37,477 nucleotides of DNA from a virus: positions 1 to 37,477 of the IMG/VR virus record IMGVR_UViG_3300031232_000426, one strand, 5' to 3'. The first letter of the stretch is position 1. The number at the start of each line of letters is the position of its first letter. The position numbers and the translations under genes were made by a program. The notes below the pieces were generated by a model that worked only from the letters and a program-made list of their open reading frames with translations, was not told the origin of the DNA and did not search any database. Below, piece after piece: positions 24,842 to 33,100 of the stretch.

Positions 24842-25612
24842 TCACGAAGCAATCTTGATCCTGAACCGCCGATAGGCGCGATGCGCAGGCCGCGCCGCGG
24901 GGCGGTCGGGAATGTTGAGGCGATAGTAGCCGCGTCCATCGGAGGCGATCAGCGTACGCCAGTTGCGCTTGGCCTTGAACAGATCGACCATCCGCATCGT
25001 CGAGGCATTGCAGTTCGTCAGAAGCTCCTTCCCATGGCGCCATGGACTGTCCGATTGGGCCGCCTGATGAAGCTCGCGGACAACCGATGCCTGCAGGATG
25101 CCGAGCCGAAATATCTCGCCGTTGAGAACGACCTCGGCGTAATTGTTGCGATGGAGAAACTCACGATCCTGCGTTGCCGGTTCGGAGGGCTGTTCGATCG
25201 GGTGACCGGCACCGAGCCCATGTGCGGCCTCAAACCGTTGACGCTCCCTTCTCGTAACGAGCAGGTCCTGTATTCCGACCCGGATGGGGTGCACATCCGG
25301 CGCAAGATCGACGAAGCTATCGGGGGCGGTAGGTTTGAAGCGCGCAATTGAGCCGGAGCCGGCACGAAAGATCGGCCAGAGATCGGATGAGACGACTCCT
25401 TGGGGTCCGTGCAGAATCCTCTGGGCTTCCAGAATTCGAACCATCCCGCGGTTGCTGACCTCGAACCTGCCGGTCTCGACGCGGGTGCCGATGGTCATCA
25501 CGGCGATCTCCAGCAATCCGTCGAGCGTGTAGCACGCGAGATCGGGTATCGACGCCCCCCAGCACTTGGCGATTTCATCGAGGTGGAAATAGCTTTTTGG
25601 CGGCAACCCCAT
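24842..25612 (-). CDS. Unknown protein downstream of an ImmA/IrrE-XRE pair
   Basis: This 256-residue protein starts MGLPPKSYFHLDEIAKCWGA, an HTH-like opening that could contact DNA. The middle is not recognised, and the C-terminus is basic (RPAHRAYRRFRIKIAS). A conserved-looking central segment, TGRFEVSNRGMVRILEAQRI, follows the first helices. It lies 34 bases after the ImmA/IrrE gene on the same strand and so is likely its operon partner. To my recollection similar proteins accompany such pairs in rhizobial islands; the function is unknown. Confidence 0.75.
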   Translation of the reverse strand: MGLPPKSYFHLDEIAKCWGASIPDLACYTLDGLLEIAVMTIGTRVETGRFEVSNRGMVRILEAQRILHGPQGVVSSDLWPIFRAGSGSIARFKPTAPDSFVDLAPDVHPIRVGIQDLLVTRRERQRFEAAHGLGAGHPIEQPSEPATQDREFLHRNNYAEVVLNGEIFRLGILQASVVRELHQAAQSDSPWRHGKELLTNCNASTMRMVDLFKAKRNWRTLIASDGRGYYRLNIPDRPAARPAHRAYRRFRIKIAS

Positions 25613-25646
25613 TGTTACTCCTGCTCTTCGGGCTGCGGTGACAAGG

Positions 25647-26399
25647 CTAGACGGCAGTCACCAGGCCATATTTCTGGAAGCGGACGTGCATGAAGGGAAT
25701 GGAGACGCCGAACAGTTCGGCCAGTTCAATGGCGAGCGTTTCGATTGCATCGAATCCGGCTTTGCGGCCGTTGACGACCGGCAGGCCGTCGGAGTGCGGC
25801 GCCTCGATCAGGGGAATCCGCAGTCCCGCCGCACGCTTGTGCAGCCGCAGATGCAGAAGCCGGCGCGGCGCCAAAAATGCACCCATAAACTCATTGGCGC
25901 GCCACTCCGGCCAATCCATCCCGCCGTCGCTTGCCTCTTCAGCTGGGGCCGACTGCTGAAAATGCAGCGCGGAAGCGGCGCCTTCCCCACGCGGCCGAGA
26001 CTGGCCGCACTTGATCCATGAGGGCGCATCAAAGACGGCGTGACCGAGTTCGTGGACGACCGTGCTGCGCGCGATGTCCTCGCGATCGCCGATCAATTCG
26101 CCGTTGACGTAGATCATCGCTGCCGACGGCCAGCTCTCATCGTACTCGATCGCTCCCATGACGGGATGACCGGCCTCATCTGTCACGGATCGCCCGATTT
26201 CCCAGTGGGCCTCAAAGGCGAGGCCATTCACCATGAAGCGTTGCGCGCGTCCGACAATCCGAGAAAGCTCGATCTTCGGCCGCGGCGCAAGCCCGCCGAT
26301 CTGCAAGCGCGCGGTCTCGGCGACTTGCCAGATTTCTTCTCGGCGCAGCTTGGCTGGCTCCAGCGACGGCCGGAGGTGAGGATAATTCAACGTCAACAT
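25647..26399 (-). CDS. ImmA/IrrE-family metallopeptidase
   Basis: The ATG at 26399, with GAGAG upstream, is preferred to a TTG six bases earlier. The 250-residue protein has the zinc protease motif HELGH at residues 116-120 in STVVHELGHAVFD, with acidic residues after it. ImmA-type proteases cleave partner repressors in response to DNA damage or other signals and so induce mobile elements. The XRE repressor encoded just upstream is the obvious target. The last 100 residues, beyond the protease core, include a segment similar to the family's substrate-recognition part. Confidence 0.93.
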   Translation of the reverse strand: MLTLNYPHLRPSLEPAKLRREEIWQVAETARLQIGGLAPRPKIELSRIVGRAQRFMVNGLAFEAHWEIGRSVTDEAGHPVMGAIEYDESWPSAAMIYVNGELIGDREDIARSTVVHELGHAVFDAPSWIKCGQSRPRGEGAASALHFQQSAPAEEASDGGMDWPEWRANEFMGAFLAPRRLLHLRLHKRAAGLRIPLIEAPHSDGLPVVNGRKAGFDAIETLAIELAELFGVSIPFMHVRFQKYGLVTAV

Positions 26400-26408
26400 C
26401 GCCAACTC

Positions 26409-26693
26409 TCAGCGTGAGGCGCGGCGATAGAGTGCAAAGACCTCTGAAGCCCTGCTTTGCAAATCGGGAGGCAGCCGACGGGCGGCGGCGAAGACCTCGT
26501 CCTCCGGAATGTCCAGGATCTGAGCGAGGCGCTCGATCAACTCGTCACGCGGCACGCGTTCCCGATCGCGCTCGATCCGCGAGAGGTACGGCACCGAGAT
26601 CTCCAGGGCGGCCGCGACGTCCAGCAGGGTCAGGCCGCGTTGGTTGCGGCGCTCTCGAATGAATGTGCCAAAGCTTGACGATTCCCCAGACAC
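26409..26693 (-). CDS. XRE-family HTH repressor
   Basis: The start is GTG at 26693, with AAAGGAG eight bases upstream; another GTG at 26735 lacks such a site. The 94-residue protein contains a classical helix-turn-helix (RGLTLLDVAAALEISVPYLS), followed by RIERDRERVPRDELIERLAQ and a short C-terminal helix. It is probably the element's repressor, paired with the ImmA/IrrE protease encoded nine bases downstream. It faces the divergent recombinase unit across 309 bases, so it may control both promoters. Confidence 0.93.
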   Translation of the reverse strand: MSGESSSFGTFIRERRNQRGLTLLDVAAALEISVPYLSRIERDRERVPRDELIERLAQILDIPEDEVFAAARRLPPDLQSRASEVFALYRRASR

Positions 26694-27002
26694 GCCTCTT
26701 GCTCCTTTATGCAAACCTGCAACTTCCGATCGCACCTGTGTGAGAGGAAGGTCGCAAAATACCGCCGCAAAGTTCTTATTTTGTTCTCGGGTGTCTTGTC
26801 GAGTCGAATCTTGCCGGCAGCGGCGCTGAATTGATCATCAGTGGCCCTTCGCGCGGCTGCGACGGCCTACCATTGTCGCCGCATCCTTTCGACAAGGCGT
26901 TGAAACTGCTTACGAACGCGTAAGAGACCGTGTCATCCTAGGGTCTGATCCCATGAAGACACCGACTTCGGCTTGATGAGCAGCGCACTTCGTCCCGATG
27001 CC
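26694..27002. other. Divergent control region between repressor and recombinase unit
   Basis: This 309-base region separates the minus-strand XRE/ImmA genes from the plus-strand recombinase genes and must hold both promoters. An inverted repeat CTTACG-AACG-CGTAAG (26909-26924) is visible, and ACCTG-type motifs occur at 26716 and 26734. No gene is credible here. Operator function of these motifs is inference. Confidence 0.5.
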
Positions 27003-27176
27003 ATGTCCACCTCCGAACGGCTCGGAGAGATCGCCGAGATCCTGGTCGCCGGGCTGACACGGCTCCAGGCCCGGAAGTCCAGTCCTTTATCTCGCAACTT
27101 CGGAGAGAGTTCACTCGACTGTCCCGGCCACCAGAGCAGTCATGCCGACCGGAATTCTCTGGAGGGCGACTCATGA
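27003..27176 (+). CDS. Small protein leading the recombinase unit
   Basis: The ATG at 27003 (MSTSERLGEIAEILVAGLTR) is preferred to an upstream ATG at 26973, because the preferred start opens directly with the helical segment. The 57-residue protein continues ARKSSPLSRNFGESSLDC and ends NSLEGDS. Its stop overlaps the DUF2924 ATG as ATGA, showing coupling. Short proteins with an 'ILxxGLxRLxARKSS' pattern are found, to my recollection, next to DUF2924 genes in rhizobial elements. No function is known. Confidence 0.7.
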   Translation: MSTSERLGEIAEILVAGLTRLQARKSSPLSRNFGESSLDCPGHQSSHADRNSLEGDS

Positions 27177-27622
27177 AGGACAACGTACTGGCTCGGATCG
27201 CGGCGCTGAAAACTCTACCGGCACCGCAACTCAAGCAGCAATGGCGCGAGCTGTTCGCCGCCGAGCCGCCGCCCTACAACCGGCGTTTCCTGGAAAGCCG
27301 GCTGGCCTATCGCATTCAGGAACTGGCCTATGGCGGGTTGAAGAAGGAGACCGTCGAGCGGTTGCGGGCGCTGGCCAAGCAGTATGGCAACGGCAAGCCT
27401 GCCGCCAAACCGAAAGCCCGCAACGATCGGCTGCCGGTCACGGGCACCCGGCTGATCCGCGAATGGCAGGGCATCGAGCACTGCGTCACCGTGCGCGGCG
27501 ATCACTTCGAATATCAGGGACGGCCCTACAAATCGCTGTCGGCAATTGCCCGCGAGATCACCGGCTCGCGCTGGAATGGCTGGGTCTTCTTCGGCCTGAA
27601 GAACAGCCGAGGCGCGGCATGA
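27173..27622 (+). CDS. DUF2924 domain protein
   Basis: This 149-residue protein has GGAGG upstream. It contains LPAPQLKQQWRELFAAEPPP near its start, the family signature for DUF2924, and later TRLIREWQGIEHCVTVRGDH and YKSLSAIAREITGSRWNGWV. It is basic in its middle (AAKPKARNDRLP). DUF2924 genes regularly precede large serine recombinases in alphaproteobacterial elements, and it overlaps the recombinase start (ATGA), so a role as a recombination directionality or DNA-binding helper is inferred, not shown. Confidence 0.92.
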   Translation: MKDNVLARIAALKTLPAPQLKQQWRELFAAEPPPYNRRFLESRLAYRIQELAYGGLKKETVERLRALAKQYGNGKPAAKPKARNDRLPVTGTRLIREWQGIEHCVTVRGDHFEYQGRPYKSLSAIAREITGSRWNGWVFFGLKNSRGAA

Positions 27623-29022
27623 CTCGATCCCCGCAACCGGACCCGGCATCGCGCAGCGCAAGAAGCCAACCCGTCCGCGACAAACGCCGCTCGGCCAGCG
27701 CGGGCGCGGTCCGCGCGCCGGTCCGGAAAATCCGCTGTGCGGTCTACACCCGCAAATCGACCGAGGAAGGGTTGGAGATGGAGTTCAACTCCCTCGACGC
27801 CCAGCGCGAGGCCTGCGAGGCCTATGTCGCGAGCCAGCGCGCGGAGGGCTGGCTGTTGCTGTCCGACCGCTATGACGACGGCGGCTTCTCTGGAGGAACG
27901 CTGGAGCGGCCTGCGCTGAAACGGCTGCTGACCGATATCGAGGCTGGAGGCGTCGATGTTGTCGTGGTCTACAAGATCGACCGGCTGTCGCGGTCCCTGA
28001 TGGACTTCTCCCGGCTGGTCGAGGTGTTCGACCGCCACAACGTGACGTTCGTTTCCATCACCCAGTCGTTCAACACGACGACCTCGATGGGTCGGTTGAC
28101 CCTCAACGTGCTGCTATCGTTCGCCCAGTTCGAGCGCGAGGTCATCGGCGAGCGCATCCGGGACAAGTTCGCCGCCTCCCGCCGCAAGGGCATGTGGATG
28201 GGCGGCTGGGCGCCGCTCGGGTATGAGGTCCGTGACCGCAAGCTGGTCGTTAACGACGCTGACGCCAAACTGGTCCGGTCGATCTTCCAGCGCTTCCTGA
28301 AAACAGGTTCGACGACGATCCTCGCCCGGCAGTTCGAACAGGAGAACGTTCGCAACAAATACGGCAAGCTGGTTGATAAGGGGATACTCTACAAGCTGCT
28401 GCGCAACCCGGTCTATATCGGCGAAGCGGTCCACAAGGGCGTCAGCTACCCCGGTGAGCACGCAGCCATCCTCGATCGCAAGATTTGGGACAAGGTGCAG
28501 GCGCACCTGCAGATCGATCGTCGCAAGCGATCCGCAGCGGTGCGAGGCCAAACGCCAGCGCTTCTGAAGGGGCTGATCTACGGTCCTGACGGCGCCGCCA
28601 TGTCGCCCTCCCATACGCGCCGGAAGGGAATGCTCTACCGCTATTACGTGAGCCAGACGATCTTGAAGCTGGCTCGGACCGACATGCCAGCGGGACGGGT
28701 CCCGGCCGCGGAGGTCGAGACCATCGTCGTCGATCAGGTCCGCATCCTGCTGCGCTCTCCGGAAATCATCGTCAGGACGTGGCGACAGGCGCGGGAGACG
28801 TTGCCGGAATTGACCGAGGCCGAGGTGCGCACGGCACTGGTCGAATTCGAGCCGCTCTGGAACGAGCTGTTTCCGGCGGAGCAATCGCGCATCGTCCGGC
28901 TTCTGGTCGAGCGCGTCGATGTCGCTGCCGACGGCATCGAGGTCAAACTGCAAATCGACGGCATCGGCAAGCTCGTCGCCGAACTCACCGCCAAATCCGG
29001 CGGGCAACAGGACGCCGCATGA
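27619..29022 (+). CDS. Large serine recombinase without zinc-ribbon cysteines
   Basis: The start is the ATG at 27619, coupled to DUF2924; the longer frame upstream overlaps that gene and is not used. The 467-residue protein has the resolvase catalytic domain with Ser47 in CAVYTRKSTEEG, followed by SLDAQREAC, DRLSRSLMDFSRLVE and the conserved FAQFEREVIGERIRDKFAAS. A recombinase domain follows (MWMGGWAPLGYEVRDRKL). Where the zinc beta-ribbon should lie (LKGLIYGPDGAAMSPSHTRR) no cysteines occur, so the zinc ligand set is missing. It would integrate or excise the element; the attachment sites are not identified. Confidence 0.93.
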   Translation: MTRSPQPDPASRSARSQPVRDKRRSASAGAVRAPVRKIRCAVYTRKSTEEGLEMEFNSLDAQREACEAYVASQRAEGWLLLSDRYDDGGFSGGTLERPALKRLLTDIEAGGVDVVVVYKIDRLSRSLMDFSRLVEVFDRHNVTFVSITQSFNTTTSMGRLTLNVLLSFAQFEREVIGERIRDKFAASRRKGMWMGGWAPLGYEVRDRKLVVNDADAKLVRSIFQRFLKTGSTTILARQFEQENVRNKYGKLVDKGILYKLLRNPVYIGEAVHKGVSYPGEHAAILDRKIWDKVQAHLQIDRRKRSAAVRGQTPALLKGLIYGPDGAAMSPSHTRRKGMLYRYYVSQTILKLARTDMPAGRVPAAEVETIVVDQVRILLRSPEIIVRTWRQARETLPELTEAEVRTALVEFEPLWNELFPAEQSRIVRLLVERVDVAADGIEVKLQIDGIGKLVAELTAKSGGQQDAA

Positions 29023-29447
29023 CCACCGCGATCCCATCGCCCGTGATCAGCGTCAGCAAGGATGGGCGAACCGTCACCATTCGTGTGCCCGTCAGGTTTC
29101 GCCAGCGGGCCGGCCGGAAGCAGATCCTGACACCCCCGGGTTCGGTCCCGTGGTCGCCCGCGCCGCGCGTCGACCATTCCTTGCTCAAGGCCGTCGTCCG
29201 CGCCCACCGCTGGCGCGAAATGCTGGAGACTGGCGAATACGCATCCGCGGCAGAACTCGCCAAGGCCGAGAAGGTCAACGACTCCTACGTCAGCCGGATT
29301 CTTCGACTGACCCTGCTCGCCCCCCACATCATCGAGGCGATCGTGGATGGCCGGCAGCCTCCCACTATGCAGGTGGATGATCTGCTCAAACCACTGCCGG
29401 CGGAGTGGGAATTACAAGGCCCGTCACTATCGGAGAGACCACGGTAG
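29019..29447 (+). CDS. HTH protein coupled to the serine recombinase
   Basis: The ATG at 29019 overlaps the recombinase stop (ATGA); the frame is open earlier but only over the recombinase gene. The 142-residue protein has a beta-rich N-terminus (SPVISVSKDGRTVTIRVPVR) and a C-terminal helix-turn-helix AELAKAEKVNDSYVSRILRL followed by LAPHIIEAIVDGRQPPTM. That pattern resembles the KorB/ParB-type HTH. As the last gene of the unit, it probably binds DNA near the recombinase sites or regulates the unit. Function is inferred from domain and position. Confidence 0.85.
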   Translation: MTTAIPSPVISVSKDGRTVTIRVPVRFRQRAGRKQILTPPGSVPWSPAPRVDHSLLKAVVRAHRWREMLETGEYASAAELAKAEKVNDSYVSRILRLTLLAPHIIEAIVDGRQPPTMQVDDLLKPLPAEWELQGPSLSERPR

Positions 29448-30178
29448 TTTTGGCATCAGGCGGACCACGTAGTACGCAAAATTAGCTTTGCAAGCGCTTT
29501 AGCCAAAGTGTACCCGCGGAGCGCTCGGCGTCGTAGAACATGTGGGTGCGATCCTTCTGCCTCCAACTCCCAACCAAATGTAATAGAACTTCGTGGGGAC
29601 GAACAACGGTGATGGCTTCAGCTACGACTAGGGAGTTATACCTCTAGACACATCAACACATCATTCGGGTGTTAACAGGAACGTACTTGTGTCCTCCGAT
29701 CGAACTTCATTTAAATCACTTCGCAGGTATCGTCACGTCGAGCCCAGCAATCACCTCGTCCGGAATGCGTCACGCCCGTATGGCCATGGCTCGTGCCACC
29801 GGTATGTCGACAATTATAGCGCTAAGATTGATCCTGCCTTCAAGTGTCTACCAATCAGGCAATGGATCATCCTGCTCGCTCGGATCGAAGCCGGTCCTGC
29901 GGATCGCGAGGCGATCTGCGCTAACCCAACGACCACCGCGCGACGTGACCTTCGGGAGTGACTTTTCGGAAGTCCGCCCACCCAAAGGACTTTTCTGGAC
30001 GCAGGTGGCTCCGCAGCAGAGGATCTTAAGCATGCAGCGGGCGTGAGCTGGAGCACTCTGCACACCCTTCTCGGCTAACATTGGCGATCAGCCCAAAGAT
30101 TAGTTGGCAACGAGACGGTCTCGACATATTGGTCGAGCGGTAGCACCATATCACCTGATGGTTGCAAAGGGGGCCTTG
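29448..30178. other. AT-richer gap between recombinase unit and NACHT-glycosyltransferase gene
   Basis: No convincing gene is seen in these 731 bases. Several short frames occur on both strands without good start sites or recognisable products. The stretch at about 29985-30078 reads in one frame as a short HTH-like tail (SAAEDLKHAAGVSWSTLHTL) ending in a stop but lacking a start, so it could be a gene remnant. The last part would hold the promoter of the large gene and perhaps an insertion junction. Confidence 0.5.
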
Positions 30179-33100
30179 ATGAAGTCGCGGCACTTCCACC
30201 TTTGGCAGCGGCATTGGCGTCAGCTGGACGCTGTAGCTACCCGATCCGGAGCGCAGCGCGAGGGCGTAAGCCTCTCGTCCCTTAGGCATATTCCGTGCCT
30301 AGTGTTGCTCGGAGCGCCAGGTCTCGGGAAATCGAGCGAGATTCGGCTGGAGGCACAAAACGCCATCGGAAACGGCGATTTCGCGGACATTGTCTCTCTG
30401 GGCCGCATCACCAGCATAGATGAGCTTGAATCGGTCGTTTTATCGAAAGCTAGGCAACTTCAACTAGGAAGCGCAACCTGGAACCTTTTTCTGGACGGTC
30501 TCGACGAATCGCTGCCACAAATCACTCAATCACAGGACGGCATCTCCTCAGTCTTTCGAAAGTTATCTACTATCCAAGATCTAAGCAACGTCAGACTTCG
30601 GCTGACTTGCCGTTCGGCAGAATGGCCGTCCTCAATCGAGGCCGCCCTAAAAGAAATCTGGGGCGCGTCGAATACGAAGACCTATGAGCTTCAAGAATTG
30701 AGCGACACAGACATACGGGTAGCCACCTCGGAACTTCCACCCGCCCTTTCCGAAGCGTTTCTGTCTCAGATTGAACGTCGCGAACTCGATGCTCTAACGC
30801 GACGACCAGTTACGCTTAACATGCTCCTCGACGTATTTGCGCAGAGCTCAGACCTTCCTGCGCAGAGGGCACGGCTATATCGGGATGCGCTTCTTATGTC
30901 TATCGAAACGGCTGATAGACATAGACCAGTTTCAGCCCTCGATGCGCACTCGAAGATGATTGTCGCAGCCAGGATTGGCGCGGCATCACTTTTCTCGAAT
31001 AGCACAGAGATATCAATCGATGCGCACGCAACCAAAGCAGGACGTGTGGTCGCAATTTCTGAAATAGCAGGAGGCTATGAGCCGGCATCCAACGGGACCT
31101 TCCAGGTCGGAAACATTGAGCTTCACCACGCTTTGCTCTCCCCCCTCTTTACACCGGTGAGCGACACGCTCTTTGCATGGAGTCACCAAACATTTGCTGA
31201 ATTTCTGGCCGCTTACTATCTAATCGAGCGTCGACTCGGCCCTCACAACATTTTGAACTTTCTGCGCTCTGCCGAAGACCGACGGATCCCCCCGCAATTA
31301 CGGGAGGTTTCCGCCTGGCTTGCGAGCATGGACGACGCCATATTCAACGCGCTCGCTGAAACCGACCCTGATATCCTTCTTCGTAGCGATGTCGCCTCAG
31401 CATCACCGCAGGCACGAGAAATGCTCGTCGGCGGGCTCTTGCTCCGGTTTGATCGCGCTGAACTGCATGACTTCAACGCACAAGACAGACTTAGATATGA
31501 TCGCCTTAGTCACCCTCAACTAGGTAAGCAGCTCCTTCCATACATCCTTGATAAAGAAAAGAGCGTTGTTGTTCGACGAGTTGCCATCGATATTGCAGAA
31601 GAGAATGGTGGAGTAGGCATAGAGGATGTTCTAGCCAACGTATCGCTCGACCCTGCGGAAACCTTTAGCATTCGGACGCAGGCCGCAGCTGCGGTATCAA
31701 AGGTTGGCAATGAGCTAGTTCGCTCGCGCTTACGTCCGCTGATAGAAAACAATCCTGCTGATGAAAATGATGAACTTAAGGGGTTGGCACTGACGGCCCT
31801 CTGGCCGAAGCAACTCTCGGTTCGTGAATTGCTAAATGCGCTAACGCCGGAGAAGAACAGCAGCTGGATTGGCTCGTATACTCTTTTCATCTCGAGACTC
31901 GAGGTTCCACAGCTAACGGACGAGGAAGCACACGAAGTATTGCAATGGATTGCGGTTGTCGCCTCAGAGGACCAACGCAGTCGCTCTTTGAGCCCAGCCA
32001 TCGCTAAGTTTCTTGATCGCGTATGGGACAGATCCGATAGTCCGACCGTGCGAAGCTCGCTCGCCACGTTCTTCTTGGATCTATTTTCGAGCGCTCAATA
32101 TTCTATCCTCGAAGAGGACGCGAAGGACTTCCTGCTGCGTCTCTCGCGCGGCGGGCAGCGCCGACTCCTGCTTGTTGAGGAAATTGTTGCTCTAAATAAA
32201 TCATCAAATTGGTCTTGGCTTGCTTTCGCATTTCCATTCCCCTTCGTGACACTTGACGACCTGCCGTGGATGCTGGATCACCTTCGCGCGCCACGTCCTC
32301 AATTTCCTGAAGAAGCTGCTGCGCAGCTAATTCTCGCTGTCATCCCGAGAAATGACATCGAGCAACTGAACCCGATTTGGGACGCCGCAGAACGGTCAAG
32401 CGCTCTTGCTACCGGACTAACATCTCTTTTCAGCTGTGAGGTTAACTCCGCCACCTCAAAATGGCAGAGGGAAGACCACGAAAGAAGACAAGTCAGGTTG
32501 GCCGAGGCCGAAAAGCAGCGCTTCGACGCCCTCAGCGCCGTCGAGAAGAGACTGCAGCAGGTGGAACTGGCAAACAGCTTTGGATGGTGGGAGCTGAACC
32601 TAGCATTCTTTGCAGATGAAAGAGGGCGTCTCGACCACGAGTTTAGGTCCGACCTAACCTCGACGAAGCTATGGGCAGCGATCCCAAATGCGATGCGAGA
32701 TCGACTTCTCGTAGCGGCTATCCGCTATCTAACAGAGAACAAACTTCAGTCTTCCTCCTGGTTGGGCAGAAGCACCTTCCATCGACCTGCTGCCGCTGCT
32801 TATCGCGCAATGCGACTACTGCTGAATCTGGCACAAGATAAATTTGATGCTCTTTCTGTCGATGTTTGGAGAAACTGGTGCTCATGCATCTTCGTATCAT
32901 TCAACGAGAATCAGAACGGACTAGAGGCAAATGAAACAATTGCGGCAAGGGCATATGAATTAGCCCCTGAGCGCGTCTTGCGTTCGCTTGCAAGAATACT
33001 TTTCCGAAGTGCGTCGGAGCATGACGCCAAGCATGCTCTTCGCCTTCTCGATAAAAGTTACAACGAGAGCCTTGGCTCCTTCATGTGGGCCGCCTTTAGC

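Larger units (their letters stand above)
1..29447. mobile_element. Prophage-like integrated element, left end outside window
   Basis: Packaging genes (protease start, portal, gpW-like connector, terminase), phage replication genes, an XRE/ImmA control pair and a large serine recombinase lie in one stretch. Both ends are uncertain: the left runs off the window, and the right could lie anywhere between the recombinase unit and tRNA-Ser. The block 20830-24579 and the gene at 9292-10851 look like cargo or ordinary chromosomal genes. Whether everything belongs to one element or to two adjacent ones cannot be settled from this window. Confidence 0.7.

Noticed and set aside
29669-30046. Open frame of about 125 codons in the gap before the NACHT-glycosyltransferase gene
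   Set aside because: It has no convincing ribosome binding site, an unusual composition, and overlaps competing frames on both strands.
30104-30178. TTG at 30104 as start of the NACHT-glycosyltransferase gene
   Set aside because: The ATG at 30179 has AAGGGGG at good spacing and the extra 25 residues show no conserved-looking feature.
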